From Bacillota bacterium (GTDB lineage Bacteria; Bacillota; Clostridia; DSM-8532), in NCBI GenBank assembly GCA_023443745.1, contig JAEZTB010000060.1:1-64000 (forward strand): 64,000 bases of DNA, written 5' to 3'. Below are positions 24,120 through 31,897 of the stretch, piece by piece. Below the pieces are notes generated by a model. The model was not told where the DNA came from. It worked only from the letters and a program-made list of their open reading frames with translations, and ran no database searches. Positions within the stretch are counted from its first letter, which is position 1; each line of letters opens with the position of its first letter. A program made the translations under genes and the position numbers.

Positions 24120-25391
24120 TCAACCTCCTTCCTGTGGTTTTGGCGCCTGCTGCCCTTGAGAATTACGTGGAGGCTGCTTTGCTGCAGTGTCGACAGAGAT
24201 CATATTTCCATTAACAAGATAATACTTGCCCTGTCCATCTTCTTGAGGGTTCATATTTTCTAATTCTCGCCATTGATCTGCGTTTATAACACCATCTTGT
24301 CGCATTAAATGGAGCATTTGAGCCCTGGCAGCTGTATCACCGCGCAGTAGCGCATTTATAAGGAACTCTGCAAAATAACCTTGTGAGCGCTCTTCTTTAC
24401 TCAGAAGCTTAAAGTTTATGAAAGATTCCCATCGTGTAAACCATGGAAGCATAGTGTACATAACAAATTCAAGGCTTTGATGCTCAATGTTGTTATTGGT
24501 CGATTTTTGCAAGTCCTGAATAAGATGTAATGGAACACGATATATGCTAGCAATTTCTTCTTTCTGGAATCTCCGCGTTTCAAGAAACTGAGCTTCGTTG
24601 TTTGGAATTGCTACTTTTGTGTATTTCGAACCATTTTCAAGGAAGAGTACACTATTTGATTTTCCGAGTCCAGCATATTTTTCCATGAACGCTTTTCTAA
24701 ATTCTGTTTTTGCTTCCGGATTCATTTTTGCTTCATATTCGACTACGCCACCCGCGTTTGCTCCGTTCGAGAAGAAACTGGCACCAAATTCTTCAGCTGC
24801 CATTCCAAGGCCTATAGCTTCCATTGCCATCCTAATGGGTGAATATCCCTTTATCCCATTGAATCCAAGCCCAGGGACATGAAAAACCTCGTCTGGATCA
24901 AGTATCACTGATTTTCCACGATCATTTGTTGTATACTCAATCTCATATGTTATGTGATTACGCCTAACATCAGTAACATTCCAAGGTAATATATTAAGGC
25001 TTATTACTTCTCCACGCCTGTTACGTTGGATCTGCGCATAACCGTTTCCTGAACTACAAATATGGCCCATCATGGTTTCTTTTAAATACATACTTGGAAT
25101 TTCTTTATTGGGCGCTGTCTTCAAAATGTCATATAGTGGATGATCAACTGCTCTGTCTTTCCCGCTCGACTTATCTCCCATTTTACGGTCACGGTATAGA
25201 ATGATTGGCATTGATGCTAATGTCTGTGAAAGGACCTGAACACAAGAAAAAACAGTCGTGAATTGCATGGCTGTCTGCTCATTTACAGTTACTCCTGTTT
25301 TTGATGCTCTACCTCCTAATGATGATAAAAACCACCCTGGAGGAGCTTGTGAAAGGTTATAACCTTCAGATATACTTTTTATCAGCCCCAT
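24120..25391 (-). CDS. Phage portal protein (HK97 family)
   Basis: 423 residues matching HK97-type portals: FTTVFSCVQVLSQTLASMP near residue 45, DEVFHVPGLGFNGIKGYSPI near 165 and RRFQKEEIASIYRVP near 270. It forms the dodecameric DNA gate at one capsid vertex. A Gln/Pro-rich tail follows (about 395-423). Confidence 0.95.
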   Translation of the reverse strand: MGLIKSISEGYNLSQAPPGWFLSSLGGRASKTGVTVNEQTAMQFTTVFSCVQVLSQTLASMPIILYRDRKMGDKSSGKDRAVDHPLYDILKTAPNKEIPSMYLKETMMGHICSSGNGYAQIQRNRRGEVISLNILPWNVTDVRRNHITYEIEYTTNDRGKSVILDPDEVFHVPGLGFNGIKGYSPIRMAMEAIGLGMAAEEFGASFFSNGANAGGVVEYEAKMNPEAKTEFRKAFMEKYAGLGKSNSVLFLENGSKYTKVAIPNNEAQFLETRRFQKEEIASIYRVPLHLIQDLQKSTNNNIEHQSLEFVMYTMLPWFTRWESFINFKLLSKEERSQGYFAEFLINALLRGDTAARAQMLHLMRQDGVINADQWRELENMNPQEDGQGKYYLVNGNMISVDTAAKQPPRNSQGQQAPKPQEGG

Positions 25392-25392
25392 G

Positions 25393-25563
25393 TTACTTCA
25401 CCGTCCTTTTTGGAATTCCCGGGAATGCCAAAATAATTCCAATCGCAATATACATGGCTGGAGGAAAAATCTTATATAATCCTATCCCAATCATGATGAC
25501 TCCAACTAAAGTTCCTATGGTATCCATCAAGCCAATGACATTTTTTATTTTTGGTAATTTCAA
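25393..25563 (-). CDS. Small two-helix membrane protein between TerL and portal
   Basis: 56 residues starting with TTG, with GAGGAG 9 nt upstream, and ending 1 bp before the portal ATG. Two hydrophobic segments (about 10-30 and 36-50) flank a Lys/Pro turn, ending IPKRTVK. Small membrane proteins occupy this slot in many HK97-like phages, role unknown. The non-ATG start makes it easy to miss. Confidence 0.7.
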   Translation of the reverse strand: MKLPKIKNVIGLMDTIGTLVGVIMIGIGLYKIFPPAMYIAIGIILAFPGIPKRTVK

Positions 25564-25575
25564 TGGTATCACTCC

Positions 25576-27324
25576 TCAAACGCTAAAGATTTCATTACCT
25601 GTTTGGTATACGGGGGTATTATCTTCATTCTTCATTGCCAATTTGTGAGCATCAATAACAGCATCACAAGGGTCAATTCGTTTCTGCTGAAGGTCTTTAT
25701 CAATTTTTATTTCTCCGAAGCTGTTGCTTACCGTCTTTGCATTGGCCATACTCCAGGTTAATAGTTTATTTCTCTTGTCGTAAATGACATTCCCAGCAGC
25801 GACTTCAAGCCTGAAATCATCAGTTGCACTATTAAGGCTCTTGCAACTTTGAACGATTTCAGCGCAATCTACTCCGAACTCTTCCAGATCCGTTAAAAAA
25901 GAATCTGCATTATGAGGATCGTAGGCGATACCGACCAAATGCAAATTATACTTCTCTATTAGTTTTTTGTAGTACTGAATGATGTACTTATAGTCTGTTT
26001 TAACGCCGCCCAATGTTTCTGTAACTGTAATAAGTCCTTCATGAAACCACATATCATAAGGGGCATTGTCCATTTTTATATGTTCAGCAAGTCGCTTTTT
26101 GGGCATAAAACTATGAGAGTCAATAAAATATTTCCGCTCCCCATCTATATTCAGAGGAAATTCAAGAGCCCCAGATGTAAGGTCACCACCACTTGAGAGA
26201 TCCAGTCCAAGATAACAATCTCTGCCTTGCATATCTTCAAGGGTCGAATCACTTTCACATTTTTTCCAGTTCGCCATGTCCATATATTGGTCATCCGTAA
26301 GCTGGACCCATATGTTAAGCGATTTGGTCATGAAATTACGTAGCTCTTCGCCGCGCATCTCTTTTGCTTTTATGGCATCGGCCCTAAGGCTTATGAGTGT
26401 TTCCGGTGTCCACAGTGGATTGGCTTTTACCCAGACATCTTCATTCCATCCGGCCCATCCATCTTTACCGATGTTTTCAATGTCTATATCTTCCTTGTCC
26501 AACTCCGCGATAAATACAAACTGAGTCTCATCTTCTACCGCTCCAAGAAGAATATTCATGCAGTAGTCGCGTAGTTGTTTGCATGGACAATTCAGATCAA
26601 AGCCTGCTGTGGTTATAACTGATACCAGGCATTGTTTAAGCTTCTTCGTACCATCGACGAGAAGCTTAAACATTTGATTGGTTTTATGTTTATGATACTC
26701 ATCCACGGAACCAAAGAAAGGCCTGAAACCATCGATTGACTCCGTATCTCTCCCGAGCGCTTTGATGATTCCATTAGTTAAATTGCATTCAATTTCACTC
26801 TTGTAGTCTTTTATTGTGAAAAGACCTTTTCTTGTCTTGGTTCCACTAAGCTCAATATCAGCATTTATGAATTTGTAGCACTCTTTAACAACAATCTTTG
26901 CCTGAAGTTCTTTGGTTGCTACACAATAAATCTGAGGATATTGATATCCAGCAAAGTTTCCATAGTAAATGGCAGGGACCGCATTTCCAATGGATTTACC
27001 ATTTTGCCGTGCTAATTGGACATACGATGTTCTAAATCTCCTATAGCCTGTATCTTTATGAACCCATCCATTCCATGACCCGAACATAAAACACTGAAAT
27101 GGCCATAGTTTTAACGGCTGGGGTTCTTCACCTTCAGCAAGGGTTAGAGATTCAGCAAATTCTATTATTTCGTTTGCCTTATCAACATCCCATACATATG
27201 GAAAATTTTTAGTTCCCTGGCGTTCAATGTCTCTTAAATGCCGCTCGCAAGATAACTTAATGGATTTGCCCGCAGGTATAAGACCTAGGCCAACATCAAC
27301 ACAGTATTGCGTAGCACGGTCCAT
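25576..27324 (-). CDS. Terminase large subunit (TerL)
   Basis: 582 residues. The ATPase domain has the phage-type Walker A RQNGKS (106-111) after the QLA motif, and a GSVDEYH Walker B near residue 208. The nuclease domain shows YLGLDLSSGGDLT near 370 and DPCDAV near 555. It drives DNA into proheads and cuts concatemers. The ATG overlaps the TerS stop in TAATG. Confidence 0.95.
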   Translation of the reverse strand: MDRATQYCVDVGLGLIPAGKSIKLSCERHLRDIERQGTKNFPYVWDVDKANEIIEFAESLTLAEGEEPQPLKLWPFQCFMFGSWNGWVHKDTGYRRFRTSYVQLARQNGKSIGNAVPAIYYGNFAGYQYPQIYCVATKELQAKIVVKECYKFINADIELSGTKTRKGLFTIKDYKSEIECNLTNGIIKALGRDTESIDGFRPFFGSVDEYHKHKTNQMFKLLVDGTKKLKQCLVSVITTAGFDLNCPCKQLRDYCMNILLGAVEDETQFVFIAELDKEDIDIENIGKDGWAGWNEDVWVKANPLWTPETLISLRADAIKAKEMRGEELRNFMTKSLNIWVQLTDDQYMDMANWKKCESDSTLEDMQGRDCYLGLDLSSGGDLTSGALEFPLNIDGERKYFIDSHSFMPKKRLAEHIKMDNAPYDMWFHEGLITVTETLGGVKTDYKYIIQYYKKLIEKYNLHLVGIAYDPHNADSFLTDLEEFGVDCAEIVQSCKSLNSATDDFRLEVAAGNVIYDKRNKLLTWSMANAKTVSNSFGEIKIDKDLQQKRIDPCDAVIDAHKLAMKNEDNTPVYQTGNEIFSV

Positions 27325-27926
27325 TATCCACCAGCCCCGAACTTAGCAAATTTACTTACAGGCCTGTCCTCTTTCTGAGGCTTTGGCACATTTTTGACTT
27401 TTGACAAAGGATTAAGAAAAAGTCTATCCTCCATCTTAATCAACATGTCCATTTTTTTGTTGATTGCTGTTTCAATGGCCAGTATCCCGCTTACTGCAAA
27501 AAGATCACGAAGCTGCTTTTTTACTTTGTAACTGAATAAAACCTTATCAGAATCACTTTCTTCATCGTAGTAAGTTCCATCAATCGCTTCGCTCAACTCA
27601 TCACAGTCATAATGGATCTCACTCACTCTCTGGTGAGCTTTGAGCAATGTCTGGTATTCACTGAAAGTTTTACAGTACATTGCAAGGATGCCGACATCTG
27701 ATGATTTGATAAGGTCAATTTTCTTTTCAGCAGCTGCTTTATATTCCTTGATGAGCTCACGCCATTTCTTAAGAGCTATAGGATCCCGTTTTACAAATTC
27801 CGGACATTTAAGCCTTGAATCACCAAGATTGACTTCCGAATTTTTACGTGTTTCAATTTCATCTTTCGTCAGATGTTTACGGCCATTTGCCGCTAAAATA
27901 TCAATAGGTTGTGCACGTCGGCCCAT
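27324..27926 (-). CDS. Terminase small subunit (P27 family)
   Basis: 200 residues from the ATG at 27926 (GGAGG 8 nt upstream). MGRRAQPIDILAANGRKHLT is the typical P27-family start, followed by the DPIALKKWREL segment. It recognises the packaging site and loads TerL. It lies downstream of an HNH nuclease gene, the usual pairing in cos-type phages. Confidence 0.9.
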   Translation of the reverse strand: MGRRAQPIDILAANGRKHLTKDEIETRKNSEVNLGDSRLKCPEFVKRDPIALKKWRELIKEYKAAAEKKIDLIKSSDVGILAMYCKTFSEYQTLLKAHQRVSEIHYDCDELSEAIDGTYYDEESDSDKVLFSYKVKKQLRDLFAVSGILAIETAINKKMDMLIKMEDRLFLNPLSKVKNVPKPQKEDRPVSKFAKFGAGG

Positions 27927-28033
27927 GGCCATCACCTCCAAAAAATTTCATAAAGGGAGTTTTTGCGTGAAAATAGAGGCCTCGCGGTCTTGGTGAAAAG
28001 TGGCTCAGGGATTATGCTCCCCCCTCCCCCTTT

Positions 28034-28177
28034 TTACTTTAGTGCATCAAGCTGCAGTATTAGCAGTAAAAATTTAGCAAACGCATTTTCTATTGCGGTT
28101 TCATCTTGGCTTTCGCATGCCTTTATCACTTCATCGCAAGAATCACGTAGTTTTTTAAAAATTTCTATGCTTTCCAT
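28034..28177 (-). CDS. 47-residue helical protein between HNH and TerS
   Basis: Frame with GGAGG 8 nt before the ATG, overlapping the end of the HNH gene by 23 bp. The product (MESIEIFKKLRDSCDEVIKA...) is wholly helical and acidic. No family recognised. Strong ribosome site and packed position support it. The 107 bp from its stop to TerS contain a C-rich tract at 28018-28030. Confidence 0.6.
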   Translation of the reverse strand: MESIEIFKKLRDSCDEVIKACESQDETAIENAFAKFLLLILQLDALK

Positions 28178-28523
28178 TACCAAATCCTCCATCTTCTGTG
28201 GCAGTTTTTATATCATGATGTTTCTTACATAAACCTTGCCAGTTTGTTTTATCCCAAAATAAAACCGGATCTCCTTTGTGAGGTATCCGGTGGTCTACTA
28301 CAGTGGCAGGTTTAATTCTCTTTTCTTTCATGCATTCAACGCAAAGTGGATTTTCATTTAGAAAACGATCTCTTTCCTTATTCCATTTACTGTTGTAGCC
28401 TCTTGATGCGGCTGATCCTCTGTATCTGTCATATGAGTTACTGTCTTTACTGTGCTTATCACAATATCCAGATTCAACCAAGTTCGAGCATCCAGCATGC
28501 CTACAAAACTTTTTAAGTCCCAT
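28155..28523 (-). CDS. HNH endonuclease of the packaging module
   Basis: 122 residues from the ATG at 28523. Two zinc pairs (CRHAGCSNLV...CDKH and CVEC) surround the HNH core VVDHRIPHKGD...NWQGLCKKHHDIKT. Phage HNH proteins beside TerS/TerL help specific cos cleavage in HK97-like phages. The N-terminal zinc motif is like that of other terminase-linked HNH enzymes. Confidence 0.9.
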   Translation of the reverse strand: MGLKKFCRHAGCSNLVESGYCDKHSKDSNSYDRYRGSAASRGYNSKWNKERDRFLNENPLCVECMKEKRIKPATVVDHRIPHKGDPVLFWDKTNWQGLCKKHHDIKTATEDGGFGNGKHRNF

Positions 28524-28551
28524 ACTAATCACCAAACAATTTACTCACAAA

Positions 28552-28592
28552 CCGGACGCCACCGAGGAGGAGTTATGCTCGGTAGCGCCCGG
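28552..28592. other. 15-bp stem-loop upstream of the HNH gene
   Basis: CCGGACGCCACCGAG (28552-28566) pairs with CTCGGTAGCGCCCGG (28578-28592) with two wobble pairs and an 11-nt loop. It begins 29 bp before the HNH start and has no real T-run. It may be an RNA element or part of a cos/packaging site. Confidence 0.5.
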
Positions 28593-28606
28593 ATAGTGCC
28601 TGTTAT

Positions 28607-28656
28607 AAAAAGCGGCTCGAACCCCATTGCATGGGTAACCCCTTTACAGCCGCTTT
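28607..28656 (-). other. Branched hairpin with T-arm-like segment
   Basis: Outer arms AAAGCGGCT / AGCCGCTTT close two inner hairpins on the minus strand (GGGTTACCC; CCCAT-GCA-ATGGG) and a GGTTCGAG string, and are followed by TTTTTAT. It resembles a small cloverleaf that ends as a terminator, but no tRNA can be folded from it. It lies in the HNH leader, 28536-28783, which has no gene. Confidence 0.4.
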
Positions 28657-28668
28657 GGGTTTTATGGA

Positions 28669-28703
28669 AAAAAATAAAGCCGCCTGAATAATCAAGCAGC
28701 TTT
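28669..28703 (-). terminator. Terminator at the end of the early region
   Basis: Stem AAAGCTGCTTGA / TCAGGCGGCTTT on the minus strand (12 bp with two wobbles, 28676-28703), followed by ATTTTTTTT. It lies after the late-activator gene and before the packaging genes, a logical border between early and late transcription. Confidence 0.75.
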
Positions 28704-28783
28704 CATATAATTTCCACTATACAAATTTTATCATTATTATTATCCCTTGTGAAGGACATAAGAAAGGTCATCAATCGGACATT

Positions 28784-29323
28784 TTATATTGACAAAGCAT
28801 CCGCTCCAAACAAAAGTATCATGAGCTTCTGAATTAAACGAGTGCGGTTTCTTCCGATTGTTTTCTCCTCGCAATCAAACTCATCGGCAATCTCTACGAA
28901 TGTCATGCCTTTAAAATACTTCATTGGGATGATATCAAAATATTCATCATTTGATATCCCTGTCAGCGCCCTATCTATCCGATCAACCTCAGCTCGTGTT
29001 CTCATCATGGATGACTTAACCTCACGGGTATACCTGTCGATATCGATTCCATGACTACCGGTCCCCTTGGTTGTAAAAATAACAATGTCTTTTGACCTAT
29101 TTTTTTGGGGTTCTACAAGTGCATCCGGGTCAAACAAGAAATCCTCGTCCGACTTAACCTTAGCTTTCAAGCTGGGGTAATTGTACATGAGTCTCTCCGT
29201 CTCTTTGTAATAATCACGCTTCTGTTTGTTTTCTTCAATCTTACCCCGCTCAATTGCATCATCAATGAGTTTACTTAAATCGGCTTTTGTTAATTCCACT
29301 TTGACAAGTTGCTTTGACTTCAT
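28784..29323 (-). CDS. ArpU/RinA-like late transcription regulator
   Basis: 179 residues. The C-terminal 70 (IIPMKYFKGMTFVEIADEFDCEEKTIGRNRTRLIQKL) form a sigma-70 region 4-like helix-turn-helix. The N-terminal half is charged and helical. Proteins of this type (ArpU, RinA) activate late gene transcription in phages of Gram-positive bacteria, and this gene stands exactly at the early/late border. GAGAGG lies before the ATG. Confidence 0.8.
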   Translation of the reverse strand: MKSKQLVKVELTKADLSKLIDDAIERGKIEENKQKRDYYKETERLMYNYPSLKAKVKSDEDFLFDPDALVEPQKNRSKDIVIFTTKGTGSHGIDIDRYTREVKSSMMRTRAEVDRIDRALTGISNDEYFDIIPMKYFKGMTFVEIADEFDCEEKTIGRNRTRLIQKLMILLFGADALSI

Positions 29324-29337
29324 ATGTATCCTCTCCT

Positions 29338-29724
29338 CTATCGAATGATCCTAAGCTCAAGCCACGGGTACTTCTCCCTCATAAGTTTAAGCTTAAGAAG
29401 AAACTCTTTCGTTTCCACGCCTTTTACATCCTCGGTCCATATCTTATCATCCGCTCCACATACCATAAAATCTGGCCTGTATCGGATGTTATCTGAAATT
29501 AAGAAGCTTGGCTGAATCATAAAGCCTTTGATCCTGCCGCTCCTCTCCAAGAGTTTTAACTCAGCATATCTGGCAGCCTCAGCTTGGCTGTCAAATAGAT
29601 GCCTGTCTACTTCTGTTTTCTTATTTCGGTACTTGCTTTTTCCCGCTCCCCTTTCTATGTGCCTTCGGTAATCCTCCGGTGTCCAATGCTCCTGACTTCT
29701 CCGCTCCTGTCTCACCTTCTCCAT
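29338..29724 (-). CDS. DUF1064 family, nuclease-like protein
   Basis: 128 residues. KSKYRNKKTEVDRHLFDSQAEAARYAELKLLER, then FLISDNIRYRPDFMV and TEDVKGVETKEF, match DUF1064. The spaced E...D...DxK residues suggest a restriction-endonuclease-like fold. Members occur in phage replication modules, perhaps as junction or branch nucleases. It overlaps the preceding gene by 104 bp in another frame. Confidence 0.85.
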   Translation of the reverse strand: MEKVRQERRSQEHWTPEDYRRHIERGAGKSKYRNKKTEVDRHLFDSQAEAARYAELKLLERSGRIKGFMIQPSFLISDNIRYRPDFMVCGADDKIWTEDVKGVETKEFLLKLKLMREKYPWLELRIIR

Positions 29725-30406
29725 AATCCCTTCCTCCCATACGTATTGCCTTTACGTATTGATGAAAATATCCCATATCAGTAGTGTTTAGACTCTTCTC
29801 AACTACTTTATATCCTTTAGGTGCTCTAACTTCTGCTTGTCCGTTCTTAATAGGCTCCGCCTCAACCTTAGGTTTCTGTAGATTCCTGCTTTGGGTCCAT
29901 CTCCTGGAGAATGCTTTCTTCCGCTCCTTGGTTATGTAATTTGCAATCCCAACATAGTCCTTATCATAAAGTCTCGTGATGTATACCTTACCTGTCATCC
30001 ATAATTCTTGAATGATATCCCAGCTCATGGCAGACATTATGATGTGATGGTTAGTCCTTTGTTCCATATACTCTGTTGTTGCTATGTACTTGACATCAGA
30101 AAGCCTGTTTCTCTTTCGGTAATACTTCACCCTCCTAAGAAAATTAACGAGATCCTTACGCGCCTGTTCAATTGTTGGCTCTTCTCCCAGATATGATAGT
30201 GTAATGAAAAGATCCCCCATCGTAAAATTGGCATTTATTAATCTTGTTAATTTTCTCTTTGAATTTTTTTCATTGAGAAGGATCTGCTTAATGGTAGACT
30301 TTCCAACTTTCTTTTTTCTACCTTTGTGATTTCCATAATTTACACAAAATGTCTGGATGCATTCATATACATCACCAGCCCAGATTTTTAACTTAATATA
30401 TGCCAT
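29621..30406 (-). CDS. HUH-type replication initiator-like protein (G2P/ORF2 family)
   Basis: 261 residues from the ATG at 30406. The core (TMGDLFITLSYLGEEPT, LRRVKYYRKRN, VKYIATTEYMEQRTNHHIIM, then VGIANYITKERKK) matches the Rep ORF2/G2P group of rolling-circle initiators: the HHI pair is near the metal-binding HUH site and the Tyr in NYITKE is the likely nicking residue. The first HUH His seems to be Asn here, so activity is uncertain. An initiator of this type in a tailed phage is unusual by classical views but recurs in Firmicute prophages. No helicase loader or DnaC gene is present. Confidence 0.75.
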   Translation of the reverse strand: MAYIKLKIWAGDVYECIQTFCVNYGNHKGRKKKVGKSTIKQILLNEKNSKRKLTRLINANFTMGDLFITLSYLGEEPTIEQARKDLVNFLRRVKYYRKRNRLSDVKYIATTEYMEQRTNHHIIMSAMSWDIIQELWMTGKVYITRLYDKDYVGIANYITKERKKAFSRRWTQSRNLQKPKVEAEPIKNGQAEVRAPKGYKVVEKSLNTTDMGYFHQYVKAIRMGGRDYGEGETGAEKSGALDTGGLPKAHRKGSGKKQVPK

Positions 30407-30496
30407 AAGATTCCACTCCATTTATCAATCGTTGATAAGATAATTGGTTTAACGAGGTACATAAACAAGGTTCAACAAATTTTATTGACTTTAGTA

Positions 30497-30727
30497 TTAT
30501 TTGGTAATATTATAGATACATGCTTTCTTACCTTTTAATAAGGTAGTTCTCCGGGACGATGTACAGATCATCCCGGCCTTTTTATTTTCCGCTCCATATT
30601 TAATAGATATATATAAAGATATTAATGCTGTCCTGGCTATGTAAAAGAGAGTGGCCCTTTGATTAAGCTGTGAATTCCCCCTGATGTCCTGCCTAAATAT
30701 CTCAAGAGCTGCTTTTAACTTTTTCAT
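30497..30727 (-). CDS. Small protein of unknown function
   Basis: 76 residues, basic. An N-terminal helix (MKKLKAALEIFRQDIRGNSQ) is followed by NQRATLFYIARTALISLYISIKYG. AAAGGGTG lies 7 nt before the ATG. The C-terminal third is crossed by a strong + strand hairpin (30551-30576), so the true 3' end may be shorter in sense. Confidence 0.5.
   Translation of the reverse strand: MKKLKAALEIFRQDIRGNSQLNQRATLFYIARTALISLYISIKYGAENKKAGMICTSSRRTTLLKGKKACIYNITK
30551..30588 (+). terminator. Strong + strand hairpin inside a minus-strand frame
   Basis: CCGGGACGAT / ATCATCCCGG, 10 bp with one wobble and 6-nt loop, followed by CCTTTTTATTTT on the + strand. Within the 30497 frame. No + strand gene ends here. 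It may terminate antisense transcription or fold in the leftward mRNA. Confidence 0.5.
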
Positions 30728-30741
30728 AAGTACACCCTTTC

Positions 30742-31425
30742 TTAAGCTACATGTTTCCGGTGTTCTGCCCTTATCTCTGTTGTATTAAGCTCTGCATAAA
30801 TTTGGGTTGTTCCAGGGTTTTCATGTCCTAGCATTTTCTGAACTGCCGTGAGACTAGCTCCTGAATTTAAAGCATTAGTTGCGGTTGTATGCCTTATCAA
30901 GTGAGGGAATACTGGCCTATTTATTCCGGCTCTTATACCGAGCTGAGAGAACGTCTTTTCAATCATCCTGCGGCCAAGCCTCCTGTGCGGAGCTCGTTCA
31001 CTGACGAATAATGCAGGGTTATCATCTTTTCGGGATACTAAATACTTCTGTAAATGTACCTTGGACTTTCCATTGAGATAAACCTCTCTTTCTTTGTCCC
31101 CCTTACCTATCACCATGCAACTTTCATTACGCCAGCTGATGTCATCACGATTCAGCTTATAAACCTCATCTAAGCGGCATCCAGTAGAATAAAAAAATTC
31201 AACCAATGCTCTTTCTCTCTCGGTCTTACATGCGATTCTGACTTTCTCAAGTTCTTCATGAGAGAGAGGCTTTCTTACTCTTTTCGGAGTCTTGATGCTT
31301 GGAATTGCCCGTGCTGGACTCTTTGTAATAAGATCAGCACCTTCCAACCATGAGTAAAAGCTCTTTATTGATGCCAATAAAGTTGCAAGGGAGCTCCTTT
31401 TAATTAGTTTGGTTATATGTAACAT
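30742..31425 (-). CDS. Second tyrosine recombinase, N-terminally short
   Basis: 227 residues. The catalytic domain is complete: Arg84 (GCRLDE), Lys109, His175-x-x-Arg178 (HLIRHT), His201 (GHEN) and Tyr210 (TQIYAEL). The N-terminal core-binding domain has only about 45 residues and lacks the first helices of XerC/D-type enzymes, so DNA binding may be altered. It is coupled to the XRE regulator upstream. It lies far from the att sites, so it is not the prophage integrase. A role in DNA inversion, dimer resolution or regulation is possible. Confidence 0.8.
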   Translation of the reverse strand: MLHITKLIKRSSLATLLASIKSFYSWLEGADLITKSPARAIPSIKTPKRVRKPLSHEELEKVRIACKTERERALVEFFYSTGCRLDEVYKLNRDDISWRNESCMVIGKGDKEREVYLNGKSKVHLQKYLVSRKDDNPALFVSERAPHRRLGRRMIEKTFSQLGIRAGINRPVFPHLIRHTTATNALNSGASLTAVQKMLGHENPGTTQIYAELNTTEIRAEHRKHVA

Positions 31426-31431
31426 TTGTTA
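31420..31431. promoter_or_regulatory. Operator-like palindrome TAACATTTGTTA
   Basis: 12-bp palindrome overlapping the start of the second recombinase. It matches at 11 of 12 positions the palindrome at 31647-31658 before the XRE gene, which points to one regulator acting at both places. Confidence 0.5.
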
Positions 31432-31632
31432 TATATCTACACCCCGAAGAAACTGGTCTGCTTTGACCTCAAAGGCATTACACATGGCAACAAAACTTTT
31501 CAGATCAGGAATCCTCTTGCCACTTTCGTATTGGCACACAGCCGGGGAAGTGAGGCCACTCTTCTTAGCAAGTAGCCTCTGGCTTAAACCGTTTTTCCCT
31601 CTTAATTCAGCAATCCTCTCTCCTACTGTCAT
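31429..31632 (-). CDS. XRE-family regulator coupled to the second recombinase
   Basis: 67 residues from the ATG at 31632 (AGAGGTG 7 nt upstream; GTG at 31641 is an alternative). A single Cro/C1-type HTH (RIAELRGKNGLSQRLLAKKSGLTSPAVCQYESGKR). The stop codon is 3 bp from the recombinase start. The TAACAYTTGTTA palindromes before it and before the recombinase suggest that it regulates this pair. Confidence 0.88.
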   Translation of the reverse strand: MTVGERIAELRGKNGLSQRLLAKKSGLTSPAVCQYESGKRIPDLKSFVAMCNAFEVKADQFLRGVDI

Positions 31633-31646
31633 TTTCTTCACCTCTA

Positions 31647-31658
31647 TAACACTTGTTA
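31647..31658. promoter_or_regulatory. Operator-like palindrome TAACACTTGTTA
   Basis: 12-bp imperfect palindrome, 6 bp before the GTG of the XRE gene, overlapping its ribosome-site region. Pairs with the site at 31420-31431. Confidence 0.55.
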
Positions 31659-31699
31659 TTACATCATGTCGTAATTACACCATTGTTTGGTTATGCGTA

Positions 31700-31861
31700 C
31701 TAATAACTTGAAAGTGGATCTCTTTTTTCTGCCCGTTCTAACTTTTTAAGGTGTAGATATGTATTCCAGCAATCAATGTGATAAACGTCAAGTTTCCCAT
31801 CAACCCGGCCCATGTGAGCATCAAGTGGATTGACTTTTTTATGGCACATCCCACACCTCAT
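31700..31861 (-). CDS. Small zinc-finger-like protein
   Basis: 53 residues. MRCGMCHKKVNPLDAHMGRV, then a HIDCW motif: CxxC plus HxxC, a treble-clef or zinc-ribbon pattern. AAAGGAA lies before the ATG. It sits between the XRE gene and the adenine methylase. Small zinc proteins like this are common in phage early regions, function unknown. Confidence 0.65.
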   Translation of the reverse strand: MRCGMCHKKVNPLDAHMGRVDGKLDVYHIDCWNTYLHLKKLERAEKRDPLSSY

Positions 31862-31897
31862 AATTTCCTTTGGCACTGTCTCTCACCTTCTTCTGTA

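Noticed and set aside
30742..31425. Second tyrosine recombinase as the edge of another integrated element
   Set aside because: No second pair of direct repeats or tRNA is present nearby, and gene packing continues on both sides, so it belongs to the same prophage.
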